A program made the translations under genes and the position numbers. A DNA stretch of 64,000 nucleotides from Anaeramoeba flamelloides (lineage: Eukaryota > Metamonada > Anaeramoebidae): assembly GCA_027625915.1 (NCBI GenBank), contig JANTQA010000012.1:16144501-16208500 (forward strand). The letters run 5' to 3'. Under the pieces are notes generated by a model, which saw nothing but the letters and a program-made list of their open reading frames with translations, did not search any database and was not told the origin of the DNA. Positions 43,866 to 56,222 of this stretch are shown in pieces (the first letter of the stretch is position 1; every line of letters starts with the position of its first letter).

Positions 43866-46346
43866 ACTCTTACTTCCGCTTCCGCTTCCATCGTCTGAGG
43901 AATCAAATCCAAAAGAATCTGTAGAATTTGAAAAATCTGATGAAATTTGTTTCTTTAATTGGTCTATATTTTGATTTTGATTTGTTTCTTTCTCTAGTTG
44001 TGAATTTGATTTTAATTCGGATTCGGATTTTGAATTAAATTCTGATCCAGAGTTTGATTTGAATTCTGATCCAGATCCAGATCCAGATTTCAATTTAGAT
44101 TTAGATTTAAAATCAGAATCAGAATTTTGATTCGAGTCTGAATCTGAATCAAAACTATCAAAACCAATCATATCTTCAAAGGGATCAGAATCTTGTTTGT
44201 CATTATCATCGTCATCTTCAAAACTATCATCATTGCCATCATCTATTTTTTTATTCAAGTTATCGTCTAGATTCTCTTTTCCATTTGAAATTTCAGAGGA
44301 ATCTTCACTAAAGCTATCTGAAGATAATAATTTTTCATTATTAGGATTATTTGTGAATTCTTTATTTGTAAGCTGATCTAATTCTCTTTCGTGTTCTAAC
44401 AAAACTTTTTGATTTTGTTTTAATTTAATATCTGATTCGCGAGTTAGTTTTTCTAATTCATCTTTATCTAATTTTTTTTTGTTTTGTAATAATTTGGTTC
44501 TTTCTTCAAGTTCAATTTTTTTTTTTTTAAATTCTTCTTCTCTCATTTTTTCAAAGCGTTCTAATTCATCTAATTTATTTTTATTTTCATTTTCATTTTC
44601 ATTTTCATTTTCGCTCTCAAATCCGCTATTACTATTACTATTACTATTACTATTGTCACTGTCATTGTTATTATTAGTGTCATTGTTTATATTACTATCG
44701 CTTCCACTGGAATCAAAATCATTGCCACTCTCACTTTCAGATGTATTAAAACCTTTGCTGCTATCAAAACTGAGATCATTATTTTCATTATCCCTATCGC
44801 TTTTAATATCGTTTTTATTATCACTTTCGGTATCGCTTTTATTATCACTTTTATTATCGATTCCACGTTCATTTTCGCTATCGCTTTTATTATCGCTTTT
44901 ATCATCACTTTCGCGTTCGCTTTCAATATCACTTTTATTATCGCTTTTATTATCACTTTCGCTGAAACTGGTTCCAAGATCGCTTTCAATATTGCTTTTA
45001 TTATCGCTTTCAATATTACTTTCAAGATCACTTTCACTGAAACTGGTATTACCGCTTCCGCTTTCTTGATCGTTTGAATAGTTTTCAACTGATTTTATTT
45101 TTTTCAATTCTAATTCCTTATATTTTTCTTGCTGTTGTTGTGATTGTGTTTGAATGAGACTTTGTTGTTTTTCTAATTGACTTTCATTTTCCTGGATTTC
45201 CTGTTGGTTCTGTAATTCCATATTCTTCAATTTTTGATTTTGTAATTGCTCTTTTTGTTTGAGCAATTCTTCTTTTCTGATTAATAATTTTTCTTTTTCC
45301 TTCAGATTTTTTAATTTCTGTTGAATAATTTTTTCTTTAAACAAATTTTCCTTTTCATTTTCATGGTGCTTCAGTTCTTCTTCTTTTTTTAATAGTTCGG
45401 ACTCTTTTTGTTTAATGATATCCAAGTCTTCAATTTTTGCTAATTCTTTATTAAAGTCCTTCATTTGTTTTTCTTTTTTAAGCTGCCGCATTTTTTTGTT
45501 CTCCAAGTATTTTGCCTCTTCCTTTTCTCGGAGTAATTTTTCTTCTTGCTGGTACATTAATTGGGTTTTTCGTTTCTTCTGCATTTTCTCTTGTTCATTT
45601 TCTTCTTTTTTTTCAATATAGTCATCAAGCTCATATTCGAATCCTTTTAAAAATAATGGAAGCTGGATCTCGGTATTTTTTTTTTTTTTCTCAATTAATT
45701 CCGTTAGCCATTTGCGATCCCTTTTAACCATTTGTTCTTCGTTTTCGATTTTGTATTTGCCTTGCTCCTCAAAATAGAATTTATTTTTATAGCAATTCTC
45801 AGTTATTTCTTCGTTTTCATTAATCCCAAGGATCCTTTCATAGTCACCTTCGAAGATGTGAATCGTTCGGATTTCCTCTGTTTTGCATCTTTTGCTCCCA
45901 AAGATCGAGACGATGTCTTTTAAAAAGATGATGCTTTTCACTAAATTTAATCGGTCATTCTCACTCTTTTTCAGAACACCAAATACGTTAAAGAGCATTC
46001 TTTTGTCATAACTGAAATCCTGCACCAATGTCTTTTGAAGCTGGGTGGTGTTTTCAGAGATAACCAATTGCTTAAGTGGAGTCTCAACAACTTTAATCTG
46101 TGATGTCGGATAAATACAATTCAAAAAATTGATTAGGTGCACTGTGTCGCACCATTCTTCCTTTTCGGGATCCAAATCGGGAAGATTTAAAACTTTCGAA
46201 AGAAAATTAACAGCTTCGGTCCGAAGAATTGTTCCTTCACTTAGCTTTTGTTTATTGACACGAAAGGTCGTCGTTCTTTGTAATTGCACCCGAAGCGCTG
46301 ATCGTCTTCTTGGTGGTGGCCTTTTTGGTGGCTGGAAATCACTCAT
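41571..46346 (-). CDS. CH-like N-terminus, coiled coil and low-complexity giant protein
   Basis: 1591 codons from ATG 46346 to a stop in an A/T homopolymer zone. Residues about 40-165 (TEAVNFLSKVLNLPDLDPEK, CDTVHLINFLNCIYP, ENTTQLQKTL, VKSIIFLKDIVSIFG) resemble a single calponin-homology domain. That fold often binds actin or microtubules. A Lys/Glu coiled coil (about 235-430) and about 1000 residues of Ser/Asp/Asn/Glu repeats follow. These include a tandem octapeptide SGSEFKSN (42550-42710) and a duplicated YGIVQDKK.IDEQ segment (43010-42890 and 42290-42190). Length and composition suggest a flexible scaffold; the function is inference. The stop follows a frame change in runs of 16 and 12 T (41603-41633). 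The next frame continues the same Lys-rich then NE-repeat text to 41294, and another shift in a 22-T run (41323-41344) leads into the PH-like frame. Confidence 0.8.
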
Positions 46347-47369
46347 ATTTTTTTTGTTTTCTTATTTTTGATTTTTTTTGATAAAAAAAAATGCAAAAGT
46401 TTGTTGAGTTGTTGCTTGTTGGTATTGTGGAAATTAAGCTTGTTTATTTACTTTTGTGTTTGAAGTTTTCTTTTAGTCTTTGAGTTATTTAAAAAGAATC
46501 AAAGAAAGAAAAAGAAAAAAAATGATAGAAAAACGAGGAAAAATGATCACGATCTAAAGACAACTTTGTCAAAAAATCTTCATATCTTTTCCTTTCTTAA
46601 ATCTTATTTTTTAGAATCATTTTTTCTTTTTTTTATTTTTTTTTTTTAAGATGAACGTTGGAAAATTATATTTAATTCGCTTTAAAATTTTGCCGATAAA
46701 AAAAAAACCACACTTTTTTGGTAAAATCAATATCATTGTTTAAATGGTACAAATAACCAGCCATTTGATTTTGCTTTTGTTTTGGTGAAGTGCTATCATC
46801 TACAAGTTATTTTCGAAAGAAGAAGCCTAAATTATTTAGGTGGTTAACTTGGAATAGTAACAGAAATAAAACTTATGTGAACAAATTAACAAGGAACCTT
46901 TGAACAGCTATTTTAAGTGAACTTTTTCTTTTGAAAAAAAACTTGATTTAAAAATTCTTCTCAACTTGAGCAAAATCAAGTATTTTTTGTTCAGCTTCAT
47001 TAATGAACGAACGAATAGACATAAAACGGGGCTGAATTGTTTCCGTCTTTCAAACTAGGCTTTTTGAGTTGTTGAAAAAGAATCAAAATAAACTTGTTTT
47101 TAGTTCAAAAGAAGTATCAAAGATTCGAAAATATTTTGTTATTTCTCCAAATCACAAATGTGTCTCTTTTGGGCACACTCAGTTTTACACCCAGTTGAGT
47201 TTAGCACAAAACAGTCTATTTGGAAACATGAATGAACTCTGAATTTTAAAGAATTAAATGACAAAGAATTATTTTTTAAGGGTACTTTTTAATTATCCGT
47301 TGTGGAAAAAAAGTGAAACAGGGAAATAAGTGAAACACAGTTTTTTCATTGGTAACATTACCTGAAAAC

Positions 47370-47640
47370 AAAAAGTACAATCAATTAAAAGAAGAAGCCA
47401 ATAAACTTCAAATAATAACCCATTATATTATTTTCAATCAAACCAACAAACACAATTTAAATCTACTTTCATATCGAAATTGTTTATGTGGTTTTGAAGA
47501 TCTCAAAAATAGTCAATTTTTTCAACAAAATTTTTAATAATTGATCAACCAAAGAAAACCCCTTCAAAAGATAGTATTTTAAAAAACTGTTATAGTGTTG
47601 AATCCTTCATTTTGTCTTTATTTATTTTTTTTTTTTACTT
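47370..47640 (+). repeat. Dispersed repeat R4, copy 2
   Basis: Partner of 7420-7690. It overlaps a 62-codon open frame (47349-47537) that ends GFEDLKNSQFFQQNF, possibly a relic of the coding part of the source element. Confidence 0.6.
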
Positions 47641-48584
47641 CAATAACCAGAGAATAAATAGGAAACCACCGTTATTATATAACTCTATTTGATAATATTT
47701 TTAAATATTTTTTTGAATATTAAAATTATGTCTTTGAAATGGTTTCGTTTCTTTGGCAACGTTTAAAAAATTCAATAAAAAAAAAAAAAATCACAAAGAC
47801 TTTGATATTTTTAACCACTTGTTATTGCTAACCCAGAGGAATAATAATGATAGTGTTATTTATAATTATTTGAAAATAATCGAATTAAAAATCACTTCCT
47901 TGGGTTCTACAAGTACTTTTTTTATTATAAAAAAGTATATTAGTGGAATTATTAATTAAAAATGTTTGGTTGTTTTTCAGATATTTTTTTTTAAACAAGC
48001 AGAAAAAATTAATTCATATCAGCATCATGTAAATAAAGTATATTTTGAAAAGTGCAAAAATATTTTAAAATAATTAAAAACCAAAAAAAATATTTTTTAA
48101 TCAAAAATATTTTAGTTATCCATCAAGCCCAACAATTCTAAAATTCAGAACATCTACTAACTGTATAAATATATATTACCATACCATCAATAAAAACTCA
48201 AATAAATCTTGTTCTTTATGTTTTAAATAAGTAAATAATGGGATAATAGAAAATATTTGAGATTTTTTGTTTGTGTATCTTTTCTATACAAGGGATAGAT
48301 CGATATTATTATATAAATTAAAAGAATTATATTTTAATAAAATAAATTTAGACTATGGAATCTTAAAATTATTTTCATTAATTAATAATCATGAAATCTT
48401 TGATTTTGTGCTTATATCCAAAAAGGGCAATTGAAGTAAAACTGCACTCTTCAGGTATTTTACACTTCTTCACCAATAATAAAAAAATATATAGTACATT
48501 TTTTTCATTTTAGAAAGTTTAAAATAAATTATATTTTTTTTTTTGTAATTATTACTGATTTATTTCATATTGTGTTATTTATAC

Positions 48585-48870
48585 AACTTGGTGGTTTTAT
48601 TTTTAACAGTTTTTTGTGATACTTCAAACACATCAACTTAGATTTCTTTTTTCTTTAATCAAAATATTTGATTGGAAAAAATTTGGAAATCTGTTGAATT
48701 ATAAACTTTTTGAAAATCATATAAATCGATCGAACTTTTTAAAAATAAATAGTTCATTTCTGAGAATAGCTTTAATAGAAAGTCTGATTTAATTCACTAT
48801 CATTTTTTAATTTTATTTAAAATTTTCCAGATATGATATATTTTTTTGGAATTTACAATACTCAAAATTA
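48585..48870 (+). repeat. Dispersed repeat R2, 3' fragment
   Basis: Matches the 3' third of R2: GTGGTTTTATTTTTAA, AAATTTGGAAAT, GAACTTTTTAAAAATAA, TTCATTTCTGAGAATAGCTT. More diverged than the 33290 fragment. Confidence 0.65.
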
Positions 48871-50484
48871 TACTTGCTCAAAGACTATAATCCTTGTTTC
48901 AAAATATTATCCATGTTTTTTTTCTTCTTGTTCCAAGGCAACATCCAATCGAATACCAAATATTATATACCTAAGTTCAAATCAATTTTGAAAGTTAAAG
49001 ATCTGGTTATTTTCAGCAAATTTTAGAATTAAGAAGGAAATTAGTTGAAAATATTTGGAATATTTTTGAATTTTTGATTTTTTTGTTTTTTTGATTCCAA
49101 AAACCTTATCCAAAATAAACTTTTTTTTTTGTAATAAAAATTTAAGATTTGATCCTTCATTTTTAGAATTTCTTTTTAAATAATAGAACTTGAAGAAATC
49201 AATACCATATTTAGTCAGGGTTTATTATCAGCTTCTTTGATCGGTTCATGTTTAGGTCTTCTATGACAAAAAAATATACTTTTTATTTTGAAACTTGGAT
49301 TAAATTTTTTTTCAGGGTTTATTTTGACTACAGTAATATAGAAAATTATTAGAAGATTATTTTTTGGTTTATTTAGTCCTCTAAATTTCTTGTTTGGGAT
49401 GGAAAATTATTATATTTTCAAAAATGAAAAATGGTCACAAATTATTTGTTATTTTAAGAAGGAAAAATATTAATTTTTTTGTTGCAAAATTATTCAACTT
49501 TAATTTACTCTTTATTGTTTTCACGGTTCAAAGAAACGACATTCATTAGGATTACTGGAACTGTTCATCCAAACTATTGTTAAAAGTTATAGTCAATCCT
49601 AAAAACTCAGAATTCAATCGAAAATGTGATCTTAATTACAGATTTTTGAATAATAAATTTTACAAAATAATCACTTTCTTTATATTTTCCCTTTTCAAAT
49701 AGAGCCATCAATTACAACCCCCTTCTTTGAAAACTCGGTTTAATAAAGAGTAATAAGGAAAATGAAGTGAAATTTTTTGCACATTTGTAACTCAGATACA
49801 ATTAAGCTATTTTTAAATAAAATTTTTACCCATTTTTCTTTCTTTGAACCAAAAAACCATCATCAAAGTGTTTCACTTCACGTAGCGTGCCTTGCGATTT
49901 TAAGTTGATAACTTATAAAGTTATTTTTACACGAAAGTCCAATACCAAAAACTATCCATTATTCTTCTTGAAAAAACACAAATAAATAACAATTCTATGA
50001 AATTTAAATACCCAAATTAAACTGACAAAACTTAGATTGAAGTTTACAAAAAACAGCTTAATTCAGTTTTTTTTGAGTAATAACATCTTTTTTCATGATT
50101 CACTTTATTTCAAAAAAAAAAGCAATTAAAGTCAAAATCAGTATATGTGATTGTTTATTATGTTAAGTTTTCAACTGTTTTAAGGTGATTAACCCTGATA
50201 AAGAAATTGAATCATTTAATGAATCAAAATTTATTGCAAAATGAGTTTATTTTTCAAACCATTTTTATTAATTATTTTAATTTTCAACCGTAAGTTTTTT
50301 TTGATCCCCAAGTCTTTTGGGTCGAATGTTTTTAAATTACTCAACACATTGTCAATTTTCTTCAACCTTTAAAAAATTTTCTTTTCATTTAAATTTTTTC
50401 GCATCTCTCACCTCCAAAATAACAAACAAACAAAAACACAAACACAAACATAAACACAAAAAGGCAAATTTCTTTTTATACAAA

Positions 50485-53400
50485 ATGAATTTCAATGATC
50501 TAAAGTCCTCGCCATATGTAAAAAAACAAATTGAAAAAGATGAACGACAGAAAGACTCTCTTATGAATGACTTGGATTCGAAGATGATTGAGCTACTTAA
50601 ATATAAAGAGTACTTTTTGGCGCTTAAAGAAGAAATGGAGCAACAGCAGTCCGGCTTTGAAGATGAAAAAGAAGAGCTCCAGGGGCAAATCAATAGGTTT
50701 AAAAAAATAGCGATTCAGTTACGGAAGGACAAAGAAAATGCCGAAGATTTGGTAAACCAAACCAACGAACAGTTGAACAAAGCCAAATCCAGTATCTCAC
50801 GATACACAACAAAGATCCAAAAGGCCAAGAGTGATCTTACTGATGCAAGAGAGGAGGCACAGGAATGCCGAGACTTGGCTAAGAATAAGGATAAAGAACT
50901 TGAGATAGCCAACCAAGAAAAGGATGAATTAAACGAAGAAATCGAAAATTTGAATCTTGAGTACCAACAGAAGGATCAACAAAACAAAAAACTAAGAAAC
51001 AGGGTCAACCAACTTAACTCAGATAAGCTTGAAACAGAACAAGATTTACAAGAGATGATCGAACTTTTAGAACAGGCCAATAGCGCGAGACCAATTAACC
51101 TTACAAAATACCAAACATCTTCGAATCTTCCACTTGACATAGATTCGCCATCAGCTAGATTAAAGACTCAAGTAATCAATCTTGTTAAGAGCTTGGATCA
51201 ATTAAAAAGAAATAATAATAATTTAACCAACGAATTAGACGACAAACAAAGCGAATTACAGATCTTAGAAGAACAAAAAAATAATTTAGAAAAGAAGCTT
51301 CCTTTGAAAATTGAAGAAGCTAAGAATACTAAAAATATTACTCACTTATTAGCAAGAGGTAACTTTTGTTCCATTTTATTTCTCTTCTTCTTCCTTTTTT
51401 ACATTTCCTTTTGATTTTTCTTTTTCTTTTTTGTTTTCATTTTCTTTATTATTTCGTTTTTTTCTACAGAAAACAAAAAATCCTTTGAAAACTTTTTCCC
51501 TCTTTTTTCAAAAGTGGTTTGAAAAAACTAAAAACTTTTTTTTTTTTTATTATTTAAGGGAGGAGTTATTGACCCCTCTTATTTGCCCGAATTCCTACAT
51601 TTTTATTTAGGAAATTTATTAAAGATTCAAAAATAATTTTATTACCCACTAAGGCTAATAAGCATGTTGAATCTTTTTTTATAATATAATTAGAAATTTC
51701 ATTATTAATTAAGATATTAGATATATTAATTTTTTTTAATTCAGATATCCAGATTTTGCGATTATTTTCATAGTTGGGCCGTTCCATAGAAAAAAAAAAC
51801 TAAAAACTTTTTTTGGGTTACTTCCTAGAGTGCTTTCCTAAATAATTTTTTTGAAATGGTTTATTCAGTTTTTGTATTTTTATTTTCACAGTAACAAATT
51901 GGCAATACTATTAATTTCAAATTAAAAAATCACAATTTTGTTTGTATTTGAAATTTAAACCTGATAAAATTTTATCTAATTATCTTGTTTTTAAATTCTT
52001 GTAAAATGACTTTTGATTTGGGCTCTTTGTTCACCAAATAGACAGACTAAATATATTCAACCAAACAAATAAATAGAGATCAATAATGACAGTCTACTGC
52101 TTTGAAGGATCTATTTGTCAAAAATAAAGTCCTGGTATTTGAAATTGAAATGGGATAAAAGTACAACTTGATTATCATTTTTTCAATACTGGTGTCTTTG
52201 TTTCATTTTGGATTCTTAGTTCACCTAAAAGTTAACAAAAAAAAATAGAACAAAAAAGGCCCAAGCAAATAAATAGAGAACACAAATTACAATCAATTCT
52301 TTTAATTCTATTTTGTAGTAAAAGAAAAATAAGAAGTGAAAAAATTTTCCCGTTCATTGCTCAAATACCAGTAGCTCAAAATTTAAAGGATACCTGAATT
52401 TAGTGATCTGTGAATATTGCTTTATTGTCTAAATTTATATCTAACGACGTTAAAGAATTACAAGTTAAAAGAAATTGCTAAAATTTCGATTTTTTAAAAT
52501 ATTTTCGTTAATTAAAGATCTTTTTGTAATATTATTTGTTTTCACAAAATTAAGTTTCAAGCCAAATAAAACTATCAAGGTATATATAAAAAACACGAAA
52601 AAAATTTCGACTTTATAAGCAAAATTTGTTTAATACAAGACGATTCGTACCTTTTTAAAAATAATCTTTTTGATGGATAGCAATTTACCAACTTTTCGGC
52701 TTAAGGGTCTAGCCATTTACCGTAAATTTGCTCCATACTTAAGGAGTGACTTGAAACCTAAAAAAAAGGATATTATGAAATAGCCTTTCTTTTGATTGAC
52801 AAAATTAAAATAACAAAAGAAAAAATTTCATAAGATCTCATTGCAAAAAAATCCAAGTATTTAAAAAAACATTTTAAAAGCAATCTCAATTCCAAAAAAT
52901 ATGAAATTTTTTTAAAAAAATTACCTGCTTCTTTCTTTTTTTAAATTTCCAAAGTATTAAAATTTCTTCAATTTAAAACAAATTGTTTTCTAAAAGTACA
53001 CAATCAATTTAATTCGATTTAATCTAATTTGTGGTTATATTGTAACTTTCTATATTTGATAAAGTAAGGATTTTGTAAGATTCTGGAGAAAAAAATAACT
53101 CATTTGAAAAGTTTAGAAAAAAATGAAAAAAAAATCTTCGAGATCTCAAAAAGAGCCAAAGAGCTACACTCCGAAACCAACACAGTTGTTTTCAAAATTA
53201 TATGTTCTAACCTTTCTAATTGGGAATTGAGTGCCTCTCTTTGACACATTTTTCTAAAAATGTACTCATCTTTAGTTTTGATTTTTGGAGATCGATCATA
53301 CATCATAGGTTCGTATAGTTTTTGATTGGTATTAGACACTCATAAAAATTACCAAATTTTTTTAATCCATTCCAGAAAATTATTTTTAACTGTAATAACT

Positions 53401-56177
53401 CGACCCTTAAACAATTTTTTAGGATCGAAAAAATATTGTTTGCTAAATTTAAAAAACTGAAAATGAAGAGAATCGATAATGGTTCAGTATTAAAGTGTCT
53501 AACCTAACATCATGAAAGTGGTGTTTGAACCATCGTGACCCCATTTTTTCCAATTATTTATCTTTTCCCCCAAAAATTATAAAAAGCCACCAAGTTATAT
53601 TTTTAATTAATAATCGGGTTTATGTTTCAGAGAGCAACCAATATTTTTTTTAAGGAAATCATCTGACCGATTTGAATCTTTTCTGGCTATTATAAAAATT
53701 GAGTCTGAAAAAGAATTTGAACAAAATCCGACTCAATTTATTGTGCAGATCCAATTCTTGGGAGAATTTACAAGATTCGCCCTTTCACAAAGTTCAATAA
53801 TATCTCTAATTCAAATTAAGTGTTCGGGAGATGCCAGAGAGTGCCGTCAAATACCTTCAAGCTTTTCCAAAATCCAAAATAATTGAGTAAAATCAAAGAT
53901 TTTATTCAATTTATAATGGTAAAAAAAACTTAACGGCAGTTTTTCCCTTGTTTTCTGTTTTCTTTGTGAAGTGTTCTAGGTTTTTTTTTCTTTTTGAAAT
54001 AAACAGAAAATTTCAATAAATTTTCGGTTTATTACAAAAAGTAAAAAAAACCTAACGAAAACCTATTGATTTTCCAAATAAACAGAAACCTCAAGAAAAA
54101 CTAACGGCGTTTCCATAATTAAAAAGAATTAGGTTAAATCTAAGAATTTACTCTATCCTTTTAAATTTTATTCAAGCTAATGTTGGCTTTATTGAATTTT
54201 CTGCTTTATTCTGAAAATATATTGATTTTCCTAATAAATAAAAAACTCAAAAAAACCTAGAACACTTCACGAAACAAACAGAAAACCCAAGAAAACCCAA
54301 CGACAGTTTATATTTAATTTGAAACAATTGAACAAAAAAATAAGATTTTTTAATCAAAAAAAAAAAACAAAAAAAAAAAAGTTAAAAAAAGCTAAAGTCA
54401 AATTTCTTGAGGGTTTTGGTATGATTTAGAAAATCTATTGGTTTTACAAAATAAAAAAAAACTAACAACAAGCAGGTGAACTTTTATTACTCACTCTTTA
54501 ACGAAGTAGGTATATTTTACCATTTTGAAAAATTTAATTTTAACAACCTTAGTGAAAAAATGATTTTTTGAGTTCCATGAGATATCGAAACTTTGAAACC
54601 AAAATACGGTTCACTGCTCTATTTGTGAAAAGAAAAGAACCCAAAGTAAATCAGAGTTGAATCTTTGATTTTTCAATTTTTTGAACATTTTTTTTTTGAT
54701 TTAATTTTTGGTTTTATTAAATTAGCTTTTGGATCTAGAAATTTGTTTATGGAAATGCTTGGAATTAATAAAAAAGTAAACCAAAAAAATATACGAGAAG
54801 AGGAGTATATTTTCAACAAATATTTTTTTTTTATCTGACCAAACAAAAATGATCACCTTTCCAAATAAATTTGTTGAAATCAAGAATTAAAAAAAAATTC
54901 ATTGACCAAAGTATTTTTCAGAAGATTTTTTTTATTTATCTTTATAATTTGGATAAATCCAAACAATTTATTACCTTGAACTTCCCTCACTATTACTATT
55001 TATTATTATTTTACAAAACATTTTTTTACAAATTTGCTTTCAAAATTCAATTTTCAAATATTTTTATCAAAATATAGCCAAAACAAAGAATACTATCTCA
55101 AAGATTAAAGTCAAATGATTGAATTCTCGAAACCAAAAAACACTTACAAAAGTTCAATCCAAAGAAAAAGAGAAATTGAGAAAAAAATTCAACCAGAATT
55201 CAGAATTATTTTTGGGTTTCAATTTAAACGAAAATAAATAATTATCAAATAAAACAAATCCGATCCAATAAATCTTCATTTCTGGAGAGGAATCCAAAAA
55301 ATATCCTATTTTCTGAAATCAAAAGTGGAATTAGATGGATTTAATGATAATAGGAATTTTAAATTCTTTTTGGAACATTCTTTAGAAATAGAAAGTAATT
55401 TATTAATCAAAAATTTTACAAACAAAAATATTTCTATGAAGAACCAAAAATAAAACCAAGTAAAGAAGAAGTAATTGTATCAAATTTTAAAGATGAGATC
55501 AATAAATAAATGATTTTTTTTTATTATTTCTAGATCAATTTTTTCATTTTTTTGATTTCCATTTTTTAGTAGTATGAAAATATATTATACTAGGATATAT
55601 CTGAAACTATGTTATTTATCAAAATATTAATATATTTGGTTAAAGAAATAATTTGAATGATTCGGTTTCGCATAAACGGTGACACTCAAAATTTGTAAAA
55701 TGTACTTACCCCCTTCAGTTACTAGTCTCTATTAAATTTTTAAACCTAAAATTTAATAGAGATTGAGAAAAATTTTTGTTAATTACTTAGATTTGAAAGA
55801 CCCTGTTGATTTTGAATATTAAACTTATTTCAAGATAAGGAATCCTTATTTAGAAATTGGTCAAAAAAAAAATAATAGAGACTATTTCCTTAATAAAAAT
55901 AAAATAAAAAAAAAAAAAAACTGAAAACTTCAAGTTTTAAAAAGAATTCAATATATTGTTCCGTTGTTTCTTTTCAGCCATTTCTTCCCTGACCTTTGAA
56001 AACCATTTGTATTCACCATTATTAAAATAACTGTATAACATAAAAAAAGGATTTAATATTCATATACATTAACCATCAAGAAATTTTTACCATACAAGGA
56101 TCCAAAAAAAGAAATTAGAATAAAAAAAAAGTGTAAAATTTTAAAATAATAGTAAATATTAAAATGAAATAATAATA

Positions 56178-56222
<45 letters not shown>

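Larger units (their letters stand above)
46347..50484. other. Intergenic between two divergent genes
   Basis: Presumed shared upstream region of the CH-like gene (minus) and the coiled-coil gene (plus). Contains R4 copy 2 (47370-47640) and an R2 fragment (48585-48870). The open frame at 47753-47959 has no ATG start. Nothing else recognised. Confidence 0.5.

Noticed and set aside
44479-45069. Plus-strand Ser/Leu-rich 196-codon frame
   Set aside because: Antisense shadow of the SD repeats of the CH-like gene.
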